Assembly (NCBI GenBank): GCA_036404275.1
Contig: DASXAM010000088.1
Location: 4,603-68,602 of the forward strand
Length of the DNA stretch: 64,000 nucleotides
Source of the DNA: AP-15 sp036404275
Lineage (GTDB): Bacteria > Pseudomonadota > Alphaproteobacteria > ATCC43930 > CGMCC-115725
Direction of reading: 5' to 3'
Of this stretch, positions 49,619 to 58,354 are shown piece after piece (position 1 is the first letter of the stretch; each line of letters opens with the position of its first letter). Both the position numbers and the translations under genes were made by a program. The notes beneath the pieces are model-generated. The model saw only the letters and a list, made by a program, of their open reading frames with translations, did no database searches and was not told the DNA's origin.

Positions 49619-51031
49619 ATGCGACGCGAGGGATTTCTCTGTTTAACGTTGGGGCTCGTCGCGGCGGTGCCGGCGGCGCGCGCGGATGTGATGCTGATCG
49701 CCGACGGGACGCTGACGGGCAGCGCAGCCGGACCGAATGCCGACCTTTCCGGCCTGACCGGCTCGCTCGAAAACGGCGCCGCCGCCAATCTGCTCGGCGG
49801 TTTGGGCTCGGGCATCGCCTATGCGGGCGGCGACACCTTTCTGGCTCTGCCCGACCGCGGACCAAACGCAATTCCATTCAACCCTGCGATTGACGATACC
49901 GCGTCGTATATCGACCGGTTTCACACCGTGACGATGAACCTGATGCCCGCCGCTCCGGGCGCGCCGCTACCCTTCACCCTGACGCCAACACTGACGGCGA
50001 CGACGCTGTTGTCGAGCGCCACACCGCTCGTCTACGGCAATGCCGACGGGCCGGGCGCGCTGCCGCAGAACACGCCCAACCAGTTCTTTTTCACCGGCCG
50101 TTCGGACAATTTCGATCCGAACCAGAATTCGGGCAACCCGGCCGACGCGCGTCTCGACCCCGAATCGATCCGCGTTTCGAATGACCGAAAGTCGGTGTTC
50201 ATTTCCGATGAATACGGTCCCTATGTTTATCAGTTCGATCGGGCGACCGGCCAGCGCCTGAAAAGCTTTGCGTTGCCGGGCAATCTTTATGTTTCGAACC
50301 TGTCGCCGGTCGGCGACAACGAGATCAGCGGCAACACTTCCGGGCGGGTCGCCAACAAGGGAATGGAGGGGCTGGCGATCACCCCCGACGGCAAGACGCT
50401 GGTCGGCATCATGCAGGCACCGCTGATCCAGGATGCGGCCGATCCGGCGACGCAGAACCTGCTGCGCATCGTCACGGTCGACATCGCCACCGGAGCCACT
50501 CACGAATACGGCTATGAATTGACCGCCGGCACCGGCGCCAGCGACATCGTCGCGATCAACGACCATCAATTCCTGGTCGACGAGCGTGACGGCAAGGGAC
50601 TCGGCGACGGCAGCAAGGCCAAGGTCAAGCAGATGTTCGAGATCGACATCGCCGGTGCCACCGACATCACCAACCTGACCGGCGCCGCGGCGGCTGCCGC
50701 CGCGGTCAAGAAGACCCTGTTTCTCGACGTGGTCGCGCAGCTCAACGCCAACGGCATCCCCAGCGACCAGATCCCGTCCAAGATCGAAGGCATCGCCTTT
50801 GGTCCCGACGTGACGCTCGACGGAATGACCGAGCACACATTGTTTGTGTCTAACGACAATGATTTCGACGTCGATACTTCCGGCCCGAACCAGTTCTTCG
50901 TCTTCGGGTTCGGTGATGCGGACCTGCCGGGCCTTGCGCAGCAGCTATTCGTTCCCGAGCCGGCCTCGCTGCTGCTGCTCGGCATCGGCGTTCTCGGCAT
51001 GGGCGTGATCCGCCGCTGCCGTGCTGCCTAG
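49619..51031 (+). CDS. Esterase/phytase-like beta-propeller with PEP-CTERM anchor
   Basis: 470 residues. A signal peptide (FLCLTLGLVAAVPAARAD) is followed by a phytase-like propeller domain with GLGSGIAYAGGDTFLALPDRGPN, RLDPESIRVSNDRKSVFISDEYGPYVYQFD, NKGMEGLAITPDGKTLVGIMQ and SKIEGIAFGPD. The C-terminus VPEPASLLLLGIGVLGMGVI then RRCRAA is a PEP-CTERM sorting signal. It would be processed by an exosortase and displayed or released. Unlike the PEP-CTERM gene at 15697-16443, no sigma-54 site is visible upstream. Activity on phosphate or carboxylic esters is only presumed. Confidence 0.9.
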   Translation: MRREGFLCLTLGLVAAVPAARADVMLIADGTLTGSAAGPNADLSGLTGSLENGAAANLLGGLGSGIAYAGGDTFLALPDRGPNAIPFNPAIDDTASYIDRFHTVTMNLMPAAPGAPLPFTLTPTLTATTLLSSATPLVYGNADGPGALPQNTPNQFFFTGRSDNFDPNQNSGNPADARLDPESIRVSNDRKSVFISDEYGPYVYQFDRATGQRLKSFALPGNLYVSNLSPVGDNEISGNTSGRVANKGMEGLAITPDGKTLVGIMQAPLIQDAADPATQNLLRIVTVDIATGATHEYGYELTAGTGASDIVAINDHQFLVDERDGKGLGDGSKAKVKQMFEIDIAGATDITNLTGAAAAAAAVKKTLFLDVVAQLNANGIPSDQIPSKIEGIAFGPDVTLDGMTEHTLFVSNDNDFDVDTSGPNQFFVFGFGDADLPGLAQQLFVPEPASLLLLGIGVLGMGVIRRCRAA

Positions 51032-51192
51032 CGCACCGGGCACGGCCTGACCTTTCGGGTGCCTCGGCAAAACCGGCCGACCGGTCGCGCCGGCGAATGC
51101 CGAGGCCCCTTATTCGATGACCTCGTCCGCCTCGCTCAGCAGCAGACCCGCCGGGTCGTCATTCGCCTCTCCCGTTGCGGCCGCCGCGACGG

Positions 51193-51621
51193 TTATTTGT
51201 TCGTGTTCCAGATGTCGGTCGCGAGCAGCCACTTGCCGCCGATCTTGCGCCACAGGACGGCGTATTTGCTGACGACTTGCTGCGGCGGCTGGGCTTTGGT
51301 CTCGAGCGTCACGGTGCCGATCTCGCGCGCCGCCCGCCGCCCGAGCGGCAGCACGTCGAGGGTGACGAGCTTGGCGTCGCCGACCTGGGTCGCCGCCTTT
51401 TGCCAGAACGCCTCGATCGCCGCCCGGCCGTGGACCATGTCGCCGCCCGGCGGCAGCACATAGGCATCTTCGGCATACATCGCCGCCACTGTGGCCGCGT
51501 CGCCTTTGTTGAAGGCGGCGGTCCATTTGTCGTTGAGCTGTTGGATCGTCGCCTTGCTCTGGGCCAATGCCGGGCAGGCGAACAGGGCGAGGCACAACAC
51601 CAAGAGGGTGAAACGCGCCAT
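51193..51621 (-). CDS. Secreted SnoaL-like/DUF4440 protein
   Basis: 142 residues. A signal peptide (MARFTLLVLCLALFACPALAQ) precedes an NTF2-like fold: IQQLNDKWTAAFNKGDAATVAAMYAEDAYVLPPGG, then HGRAAIEAFWQ and a final KWLLATDIWN. Proteins of this type bind or isomerise small ligands; many have no assigned function. ATG 51621 has AAGGGG upstream. It lies downstream of the PhzF gene on the same strand with a 14-bp gap, so the two likely form an operon. Confidence 0.88.
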   Translation of the reverse strand: MARFTLLVLCLALFACPALAQSKATIQQLNDKWTAAFNKGDAATVAAMYAEDAYVLPPGGDMVHGRAAIEAFWQKAATQVGDAKLVTLDVLPLGRRAAREIGTVTLETKAQPPQQVVSKYAVLWRKIGGKWLLATDIWNTNK

Positions 51622-51635
51622 GGCCGTCCCCTTTG

Positions 51636-52421
51636 TCAGATTTCGATCGTGCCGGTCAGGTAAAGCGCGGCGCGGCCGGCGATCGTCACGCGATCGCCAT
51701 CGAGGGCGCAGGAAAGCCGGCCGCCGCGGCGCGAGAGTTGCCGCGCTTCGAGCCGCGTCTTGCCGAGGCGCCCGGCCCAGTAGGGGACCAGCGCGCAATG
51801 TGACGAGCCGGTGACCGGGTCCTCGTCCACGCCTTGCGCCGGCGCGAAAAAGCGTGAAACGAAATCGATCTCGCCGGCTCCGGGCGCGGTGGCGATGACG
51901 GCAAACCGGTCGAGCTGGGCGAGCGCGGCAAAATCGGGAGCCAGCGCCGCCACCCTCTCCATATCGTCATAGACGGCGACATAATCGCGGGCGGCGAGCA
52001 CCGCCGCGGGCCGCTGCCCGAGGGCGGCGCTCAGGCCCGGCGGCTCGTCGCAAGGAGTGGGCGGCCAGGCCGGAAAATCGAGCGCGAGCAACGCGCCCGC
52101 GCGGGTGACCACGAGCTCGCCCGCCTTTTGGGTGCGAAAGACGACGCGCTCGCGCCCTGGCGTCAGAAAATTGAACAGCACATAGGCCGAGGCGAGTGTG
52201 GCATGGCCACACAGATCGACCTCGGTTGTCGGCGTGAACCAGCGCAGCCCCCAGCGCTCGCCCTCGGCGACGAAAAACGCGGTTTCCGGCAGGTTGTTCT
52301 CGGCCGCGATCGCCTGCATGACCTCGTCCGAGAGCCAGCTTTCGAGCGGACACACCGCCGCCGGGTTGCCGGCGAACGGCCGATCGGCAAAGGCATCGAC
52401 CTGGTACAGCGGAATGCGCAT
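51636..52421 (-). CDS. PhzF-family isomerase/epimerase
   Basis: 261 residues. Diaminopimelate-epimerase-like fold. The N-terminal YQVDAFADRPFAGNPAAVCPLESWL, the NLPETAFF catalytic-Glu region, FTPTTEVDLCGHATLASAYVLF and EDPVTGSSHCALVPYWAGRLGK are all typical. The phenazine pathway is absent here, so this is one of the many PhzF paralogues of unknown substrate. ATG 52421 has GAGGGCGG upstream; an ATG-less extension to 52442 is not needed. Confidence 0.92.
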   Translation of the reverse strand: MRIPLYQVDAFADRPFAGNPAAVCPLESWLSDEVMQAIAAENNLPETAFFVAEGERWGLRWFTPTTEVDLCGHATLASAYVLFNFLTPGRERVVFRTQKAGELVVTRAGALLALDFPAWPPTPCDEPPGLSAALGQRPAAVLAARDYVAVYDDMERVAALAPDFAALAQLDRFAVIATAPGAGEIDFVSRFFAPAQGVDEDPVTGSSHCALVPYWAGRLGKTRLEARQLSRRGGRLSCALDGDRVTIAGRAALYLTGTIEI

Positions 52422-52603
52422 CGCCGCCCTCGTTCGCAACAAGCCTCGATCTCGCGGGTTTTAGCAGAGCCGCGGCAAAAGAGGCGAGCGCCCTTTGCCC
52501 GCGGTTCGTTGCGCCCTCGAGAGCCGCGATTTGGGCCCGGCCGAGCTTGCGGGGGCTTCGCATCGGGGCCATTCTCAGACGGAACAGCCGGAGGAGTTGG
52601 ATC

Positions 52604-53461
52604 ATGACAGCGGCAGCTTTGCCTCGCGAATCCGGGTTTAAGACCAACCCCGATTACAAGATCACGTTCGAAGCCTCGCCACGCCGGGTGCGGGTGACGT
52701 TTGGAGGCGCAACGATTGCCGACAGCACCGATACGCATCTGTTGTTCGAAACACGGCACCTGCCGGTCTACTACTTCCCGCGCGCCGATGTGCGCATGGA
52801 TTTGTTGACGCCGACCGACCACCACACCTTTTGCCCGTACAAGGGTCAGGCGTCGTATTGGACGATCACGGCCGGCGGGCGCGTGGCCGAGAACGCGGTC
52901 TGGGGCTATCCCGTGCCTTACGAGGAGGTGGCGGCGATCAAGGATTACGTCGCCTTTTATTGGGACCGGGTCGATCACTGGTACGAGGAGGACGAGGAAA
53001 TTTTTGTCCACCCGCGCGACCCCTATAAACGCGTCGATGTGGTGCAATCCTCGCGCCCGGTCGAAGTGATCCTCGGCGGCGAGACCGTCGCCGAAACCCG
53101 GCGCGCGCGCTTTCTGTTCGAAACACGATTGCCGACCCGCTACTACATCCCGCCCGAGGATGTGCGTTTGGATCTCCTCGTGCCGAGCGCCAAAAAGACC
53201 CGCTGCCCATACAAGGGCGAGGCGCGCTACTGGTCGGCCAAAATCGGCGACCGGGTCTTTGAAGACATCGTGTGGAGCTATCCCGAGCCGATCGCCGAAT
53301 GCCCAAAAATCAAGGACTATTTGTGCTTTTTCAACGAGCAGGTGGACGAGATTCGGGTCGCCGGGCAAGCGGTGCCGCGGCCGGTAACCCCTTGGTCGAA
53401 GGACTGGAAGGAGAAGGCGGCGAGCGTCCCCGACCCGCGCGGCCCGGTCGTGCGGCCTTGA
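52604..53461 (+). CDS. DUF427 protein with two tandem domains
   Basis: 285 residues. Two related halves: the first includes VRVTFGGATIADSTDTHLLFETRHLPVYYFPRADVRMDLL, the second VEVILGGETVAETRRARFLFETRLPTRYYIPPEDVRLDLL. Each is followed by a CPYKG and a W(G/S)YP segment. This is the double DUF427 arrangement; the biochemical function is unknown. GGAGGAG lies before ATG 52604. It is divergent from PhzF and stands alone before a repeat region. Confidence 0.85.
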   Translation: MTAAALPRESGFKTNPDYKITFEASPRRVRVTFGGATIADSTDTHLLFETRHLPVYYFPRADVRMDLLTPTDHHTFCPYKGQASYWTITAGGRVAENAVWGYPVPYEEVAAIKDYVAFYWDRVDHWYEEDEEIFVHPRDPYKRVDVVQSSRPVEVILGGETVAETRRARFLFETRLPTRYYIPPEDVRLDLLVPSAKKTRCPYKGEARYWSAKIGDRVFEDIVWSYPEPIAECPKIKDYLCFFNEQVDEIRVAGQAVPRPVTPWSKDWKEKAASVPDPRGPVVRP

Positions 53462-53470
53462 TCTGAGCAA

Positions 53471-53583
53471 CCCGCCCCCTCCCATTCCTTCCCCCGCCTG
53501 CGGGGACGGGTTAGGGCTGCCTTGAGGTCGCCCGGTGCGCGCGTGCCCCATTCCCTCCCCCGCTTGCGGGAGAGGGAATGGGT
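53471..53583. repeat. Dispersed palindromic repeat, two adjacent copies
   Basis: Copy 2 (about 53471-53520) is imperfect: CCCATTCCTTCCCCCGC, CT, then GCGGGGACGGG. Copy 3 (about 53546-53583) has CCCATTCCCT paired with AGGGAATGGG around the core CCCCGC-TT-GCGGG. Both share the core of the repeats at 8.7 and 60.1 kb. Copy 3 lies inside the 3-prime end of the TetR gene and encodes its Pro/Ser/Gly-rich tail. Confidence 0.78.
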
Positions 53584-54200
53584 GGGGGGCGGCCGAAGGC
53601 GCGGATGAAAGCATCGACGGCGCCGTCGATGACGGCGCGCAGGCTCGGCTGATCGGTCCGGGCGTCGAGCCGCAACAGGTGGCGCAATTGGGTTTCGCCG
53701 CGCACCAGCCCGACAAATTGCTCGGCGGCGAGGCGCGTATCCACCAGGTCGAGCGAGCCCGCCGCCGCGGCGCCGCGCAAAAACGCCTCGATCTGCGCGA
53801 GATTGCGCTCGGGGCCGGCACGCCAGAACACGTCGCCCAAGGCCGGAAAGCGTGGCACTTCGGCCAGGATGATGCGGTGGAGAGCGATCGCGTCGGGCGA
53901 CAGCAAGAGGTCGAGAAAGCGCCGGGCCAGCACCGTCAGCGAGGCGCGCGCATCACAAGGATCGAGCTCGTGCGCCGAAAACCCCGCAAAACGCTGCTCG
54001 CACTCGCGCCCGATGACCGCGCCGAACAGCTCCTCCTTGCCGGCGAAATGGGCGTAGACCGTGGCTTTCGACACACCCGCCTCCCGCGCGATCGTGTCCA
54101 TGCTGACCGCGCCAAAGCCGCTCGCCAAAAAGGTCCGCTTGGCTGCGGCGAGGATGCTCTCGGCCTTGCCGCTCGACGCTGCTTCGTTGCGCTCGCTCAC
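53511..54200 (-). CDS. TetR-family repressor of the adjacent efflux genes
   Basis: About 229 residues. The helix-turn-helix is in AKRTFLASGFGAVSMDTIAREAGVSKATVYAHFAGKEELF (residues about 20-58). The C-terminal ligand domain has the AcrR-type features RRFLDLLLSPDAIALHRIILAEVPRFPALG and ARLAAEQFVGLVRG-like segments. The last 25 or so residues are Pro/Ser/Gly-rich and are encoded by a palindromic repeat (copy 3), so the gene end has probably been altered by repeat insertion. GTG 54200 with GAGG upstream is the chosen start; longer starts exist. It is divergent from the emrA-like gene, over the operator at 54291-54307. Confidence 0.88.
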   Translation of the reverse strand: MSERNEAASSGKAESILAAAKRTFLASGFGAVSMDTIAREAGVSKATVYAHFAGKEELFGAVIGRECEQRFAGFSAHELDPCDARASLTVLARRFLDLLLSPDAIALHRIILAEVPRFPALGDVFWRAGPERNLAQIEAFLRGAAAAGSLDLVDTRLAAEQFVGLVRGETQLRHLLRLDARTDQPSLRAVIDGAVDAFIRAFGRPPPIPSPASGGGNGARAHRATSRQP

Positions 54201-54248
54201 CTCGCTCGGTCCTCGGCCGGCGCTGCCCAGGATTGTGCGAGCCCCGAC

Positions 54249-54307
54249 TTGACAACGATAGGAGAAGCGGTAGGTTTGGCGCAACCCCTAAACTGAACGG
54301 TTCAGTT
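54249..54307 (+). promoter_or_regulatory. Efflux promoter with TetR-type operator
   Basis: A perfect -35 TTGACA lies at 54249-54254 with a poor -10 candidate TAGGTT at 54271-54276. Downstream is a perfect palindrome, AACTGAAC-G-GTTCAGTT (54291-54307), 8 bp before the emrA-like ATG. The TGAACNGTTCA core is typical of AcrR/TetR operators in such cassettes. Binding there would block transcription of the efflux genes and possibly of the repressor. Confidence 0.8.
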
Positions 54308-54315
54308 CAGAAAAA

Positions 54316-55422
54316 ATGCCTAAAAAGCTCATTGTCGCCGTGTTGGTGCTGGTCCTGGCGTTGGGCGGGAGCGGCGGCTGGTATTGGTGGACCGCCTGGC
54401 GCTTTCTGCAATCGACCGACGACGCCTATGTCGCGAGCGACGTGTCGGTGATCAGCCCCAAGGTCGAGGGCTATATCAAGGAGGTGCGGGTCGGCGACAA
54501 CCAGGCGGTCAAAAAGGGCGCGGTGCTGTTCGTCATCGACGACAGCGACTTTGCCGCCAAGGTGGCGCAGGCTGAAGCCGCGGTCGCGACCGAGGAGGCG
54601 GCGGTCGCAACCTATAAAAGCCGGCTGCAATTGCAGCAGGCGATGATCGCGCAGGCGCAGGCGAGCGTGCAATCGGCCGATGCCGATTTGACTCGCACGC
54701 AACAGGACTACAAGCGCTATGCGGCGCTGTTGTCGACCGATTTCGCCAGCCGGCAGCGCTTCGAGCAGGCCCAGGCGGATGCGCGCAAAGCCGCCGCCGA
54801 AGCGGCCAAGAACCACGCGGCGCTGGGGGCGGCGGAAAGCCAGCTCGGGGTCCTGCAATCGCAGCGGCAGGAGGAGGCGGCCAAATTGCAGCAGGCGCGG
54901 GCCAACCTGCGGCTGGCGCAAAACGACCTCGCCAACACGCTGATCCGGGCACCGGTTTCGGGCATCGCCGGCAACCGCGCCGGCCAGGTCGGGCAATATG
55001 TCAAGCCCGGCACCGAGCTGCTCTCGCTGGTGCCGCTGCCGCGCGTCTATGTCACCGCCAATTTCAAGGAAACCCAATTGACGCGGATGCGGCCGGGGCA
55101 GCGCGCCGAAATTTCGGTCGACGCCTATCCCGAGCATACGATCGAGGGCAAGATCGACAGCTTTGCCCCAGCCAGCGGCGCCGAGTTCAGCCTGCTGCCG
55201 CCCGACAACGCGACCGGCAACTTTACCAAGATCGTGCAGCGCGTGCCGGTCAGGATCGCGCTCCCCAAGAACGGGCCGCTGGCGCGGCTGCTGCGGCCGG
55301 GGCTGTCGGTCACCGTCACCGTCGATACCCGCGACGAAGGCGAAGCGGTGGCCGGCGACGGCATTGTCGGCGCCGCCGAGGCAAAGCCCGCCGCTCCCGC
55401 CGCCGCCGGCGGCATCAGGTGA
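54316..55422 (+). CDS. HlyD/EmrA-family periplasmic adaptor of a multidrug efflux pump
   Basis: 368 residues. One N-terminal membrane helix, then the HlyD barrel start STDDAYVASDVSVISPKVEGYIKEVRVGDNQAVKKG, a long coiled coil (about 85-205, Ala/Gln-rich), and the returning lipoyl half NTLIRAPVSGIAGNRAGQVGQYVKPG. It bridges the inner-membrane EmrB-type transporter to an outer-membrane channel that is not in the window. It starts 8 bp after the operator with a poor Shine-Dalgarno sequence and overlaps the transporter gene by 4 bp. Confidence 0.92.
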   Translation: MPKKLIVAVLVLVLALGGSGGWYWWTAWRFLQSTDDAYVASDVSVISPKVEGYIKEVRVGDNQAVKKGAVLFVIDDSDFAAKVAQAEAAVATEEAAVATYKSRLQLQQAMIAQAQASVQSADADLTRTQQDYKRYAALLSTDFASRQRFEQAQADARKAAAEAAKNHAALGAAESQLGVLQSQRQEEAAKLQQARANLRLAQNDLANTLIRAPVSGIAGNRAGQVGQYVKPGTELLSLVPLPRVYVTANFKETQLTRMRPGQRAEISVDAYPEHTIEGKIDSFAPASGAEFSLLPPDNATGNFTKIVQRVPVRIALPKNGPLARLLRPGLSVTVTVDTRDEGEAVAGDGIVGAAEAKPAAPAAAGGIR

Positions 55423-57077
55423 GCTGGGCGCTTTCGCCGCTGCGCCGCGCCGGGGTGCGGCGCGCCCCCTTGGCGCTTGCCCCCGCCGCACCGCGGCCGA
55501 AGCCCGCGGCACCGCCCGCCGCCGCCGGGGCGCCGGGCGCCGGCGAGCCGACGCTGCGCGACTGGGTCGGCGTCCTCGCGATGGTCTTCGGCCTCTTTAT
55601 GGCGATCATGGACGTACAGATCGTCACCAGCTCCTTGACCCAGATCCAGGGTGGGCTGTCGGCGAGCCCCGACGAGATCAGCTGGGTCCAGACCGCCTAT
55701 CTGATCGCCGACGTGGTCATGGTGCCGCTCTCCGGCACCTTGTCGCGGCTCTTCTCGACGCGGCTGCTTTTTGTCGGCGCCGCCCTCGGATTTACCGCGG
55801 CGAGCGCGCTCTGCGCGACGGCGACGAGCCTCGGCCAGATGATCCTTTACCGCGCCATGCAGGGGTTCAGCGGGGGTGCGATCACACCGAGCGTCTTTCC
55901 GGTCGTTTACACCAAGTTCCGCGGACCGCAGCTCGCGACGGTCATGGTGCTGATCTCTTTAATCCTGAACCTGTCTTCGACGCTGGGGCCGACGATCGGC
56001 GGGTTTTTGACCGACACGTTCTCCTGGCACTGGCTCTTTCTCGTCAACATCGTGCCGGGCATCGGCGTCGTCATCGCGGTGTGGCTCACGATCGACATCG
56101 ACAAGCCGGAGCTCACTCTGCTGCGCTGCTTCGACCATATCGGGCTTGTCCTGATGGCGCTCTTTCTCGGCTGCCTCGAATATGCGCTCGAGGAAGGCCC
56201 GCGCTGGGATTGGCTGCACGACAACACGATCTTTCTCGCGGTCGTCGTCTCCAGCGTTGCCGCGGTGCTGTTCTTTTTCCGGGTGCTGACCTATCGCCAG
56301 CCGATCGTCGATCTGCGCGCGTTTCTGAACCGCAATTTTGCGATCGGCTCGTTCTACACCTTTGTCGTCGGCACCGGGCTTTACGGCGCCACCTATCTGG
56401 TGCCGCTGTTTTTGGCGCAGGTCCGCGGCTTCAACGCGATGCAGATCGGCGAGACGGTGGTGGTGACGGGCCTTGCGCAGATGGTGCTGTCGCCGTTCAC
56501 GACCTACGTCGCGCGCAACCTCGATTTGCGCATTATGCTGGCGATCGGCATGGGCACGTTCGCGGTGGCGATGTACCTGACCGCCGGGCTGACCAACCAG
56601 GCGAGCTTTGGCGAGCTCTTGGTGCCGCAGGCGTTGCGCGGGTTTGCGCTGATGTTCTGCTATCTGCCGGCCAATCTGCTGGCGCTCGGCACCACCCCGC
56701 CCGACAAACTGAAAAACGCCGCCGGGCTCTACAATCTGACCCGCGATCTGGGTGGCGCCATCGCCCTCGCGGTGCTCGGCACCGTGCTCAGCGTCCGGCT
56801 GCAGTTCCATTGGAACCGGCTGATCGAGGACATCAACCTGGCGCGGCCGGCGGTGCAGCATTTTCTCGACATGCAAACGGGCCGCCTCGGCGATTTGTTG
56901 ACGGGCGACGCGCACCGCGCTGCGGTCAAATTGCTCGCCGGCATCGTCCAGCGCGAGGCGCTGGTGATGAGCTTCAACGACGCCCTGATGCTGTTGGGCG
57001 CAGGCTTTGCCGCGGCGCTTCTGTTGATGCCCTTTGTCAAGAGCCCGCGCACCGTCCTCAGCGCCGACCGCCACTGA
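55419..57077 (+). CDS. DHA2-family MFS multidrug efflux transporter (EmrB-like)
   Basis: 552 residues with 14 predicted helices. An Ala/Pro-rich cytoplasmic N-terminus of about 45 residues precedes LAMVFGLFMAIMDVQIVTSSLTQIQGGLSASPDEISWVQTAYLIADVVMVPLSGTLSRLF, the DHA2 signature region. The motif C-like GPTIGGFLTD is present. It starts at GTG 55419, overlapping the adaptor stop. With the adaptor and the TetR repressor it forms a complete EmrAB-TetR cassette for export of hydrophobic or aromatic compounds. Confidence 0.94.
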   Translation: MSWALSPLRRAGVRRAPLALAPAAPRPKPAAPPAAAGAPGAGEPTLRDWVGVLAMVFGLFMAIMDVQIVTSSLTQIQGGLSASPDEISWVQTAYLIADVVMVPLSGTLSRLFSTRLLFVGAALGFTAASALCATATSLGQMILYRAMQGFSGGAITPSVFPVVYTKFRGPQLATVMVLISLILNLSSTLGPTIGGFLTDTFSWHWLFLVNIVPGIGVVIAVWLTIDIDKPELTLLRCFDHIGLVLMALFLGCLEYALEEGPRWDWLHDNTIFLAVVVSSVAAVLFFFRVLTYRQPIVDLRAFLNRNFAIGSFYTFVVGTGLYGATYLVPLFLAQVRGFNAMQIGETVVVTGLAQMVLSPFTTYVARNLDLRIMLAIGMGTFAVAMYLTAGLTNQASFGELLVPQALRGFALMFCYLPANLLALGTTPPDKLKNAAGLYNLTRDLGGAIALAVLGTVLSVRLQFHWNRLIEDINLARPAVQHFLDMQTGRLGDLLTGDAHRAAVKLLAGIVQREALVMSFNDALMLLGAGFAAALLLMPFVKSPRTVLSADRH

Positions 57078-57163
57078 TCCGGAGGCCCGCCGATAAACGC
57101 TGTCCGATCGGCCGCCGCTCGCTATGCTACGCGGCCGGCAGGCGGCGATAGAGGGAGGTGCCG

Positions 57164-58354
57164 GTGGCGGGGGTGCTCGACGGGATCAGGGTTCTCGATT
57201 TCGGGCGGTATATCGCGGGTCCGTTTTGCGCCGCGCTGCTCGGCGATCTCGGCGCCGAGGTGATCCGCATCGAGCGCTTGGGCGGCGGCGAGGACCGGCC
57301 GTTTATCCCGGTTGGCGCCGGGCCCGAGGGCGGCGGTGCAATGTTTCTGGCGATGAACCGCAACAAGCTCGGCATGACCCTCGACCCGGCCCAGCCGAAG
57401 GGCCGCGAGATCGTGCGCCGGCTGGTCGCCACCGCCGATGTCGTCGTCGCCAATCTGCCGCCCGCGGTGCTGCGCGCGCTGGCGCTCGACCTCGACAGCC
57501 TGCGCCGCGTCAAGCCCGACATCATCCTGACCACGGTCACCGGCTTTGGCGCCGGCGGCCCGCTGTCGCACAAGCACGGCTTCGACGGCATCGGTCAGGC
57601 GATGAGCGGCGCGGTTTATTTGTCCGGCACCCCCGACCAGCCGATCGCGATCAAATTGCCGTGGGTCGATTTCGGCACCGCCTGCCTCTCCGCCTTTGGC
57701 ACCTTGGCGGCGCTCTATGAGCGCGGCAAGACCGGCCGGGGTCAGAAAGTGGAGGGTGCCCTGTTGCGCACCGCGGTCGCCTTTGCCAATGCAACCCTGA
57801 TCGAGCAGGCGCTGACCGGTGTCGACCGGGTGGCGACGCTGAACCGCGGCTTCAACGCCGCACCGGCCGACATCTGTCGCTGCAAGGACGGCTGGATCGT
57901 CACCACCGTGATCGGTCCGGCGATGTTCCGCCGCTGGGCGCGAATGCTGGGTGAGGAACATTGGCTTTCCGACCCGCGCTTTGCCGACGACCAGGCGCGC
58001 GCCGATAATGGCGACATTATCGCCGCCAGGATGAACGAATGGTGCAGCGAGCGCAGCTGCGCCGAGGCGCTCGCCGAGCTCGAAGCCGCCAATATCGTCG
58101 CCGGCCAGGTCTATTCGCCGCAGCAGGCACTCGACGATCCGCATATCCGAGCCGCCGGTCTGCTCGAAGAAAAGCCGCATCCCGCGCTCGCCGGCAACTA
58201 CCCGCTGGCGCCGACCCCGATCGAGCTCTCCGAAACCCCCGGCGCCTACCGCCGCCCGGCGCCGCTCCTCGGCGAGCACACCGAGGAGATCCTGTTGCAC
58301 CTCGGCTATGCTGCCGCCGAAATCGCGGCCTTGCGCGCCGAACGGGTGATTTGA
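57164..58354 (+). CDS. CaiB/BaiF (class III) CoA-transferase, copy C
   Basis: 396 residues. Starts VAGVLDGIRVLDFGRYIAGPFCAALLGDLGAEVIRIE, the family N-terminus. FDGIGQAMSGAVYLSGTPDQP and WVDFGTACLSAFGTLAAL carry the conserved Asp region. It is more distant from copies A and B, which lack its RYIAGPFCA start. GTG 57164 is preferred over GTG 57158, which would overlap its own Shine-Dalgarno sequence. The stop TGATG overlaps the greB start, so translation is coupled although the functions look unrelated. Confidence 0.9.
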   Translation: MAGVLDGIRVLDFGRYIAGPFCAALLGDLGAEVIRIERLGGGEDRPFIPVGAGPEGGGAMFLAMNRNKLGMTLDPAQPKGREIVRRLVATADVVVANLPPAVLRALALDLDSLRRVKPDIILTTVTGFGAGGPLSHKHGFDGIGQAMSGAVYLSGTPDQPIAIKLPWVDFGTACLSAFGTLAALYERGKTGRGQKVEGALLRTAVAFANATLIEQALTGVDRVATLNRGFNAAPADICRCKDGWIVTTVIGPAMFRRWARMLGEEHWLSDPRFADDQARADNGDIIAARMNEWCSERSCAEALAELEAANIVAGQVYSPQQALDDPHIRAAGLLEEKPHPALAGNYPLAPTPIELSETPGAYRRPAPLLGEHTEEILLHLGYAAAEIAALRAERVI

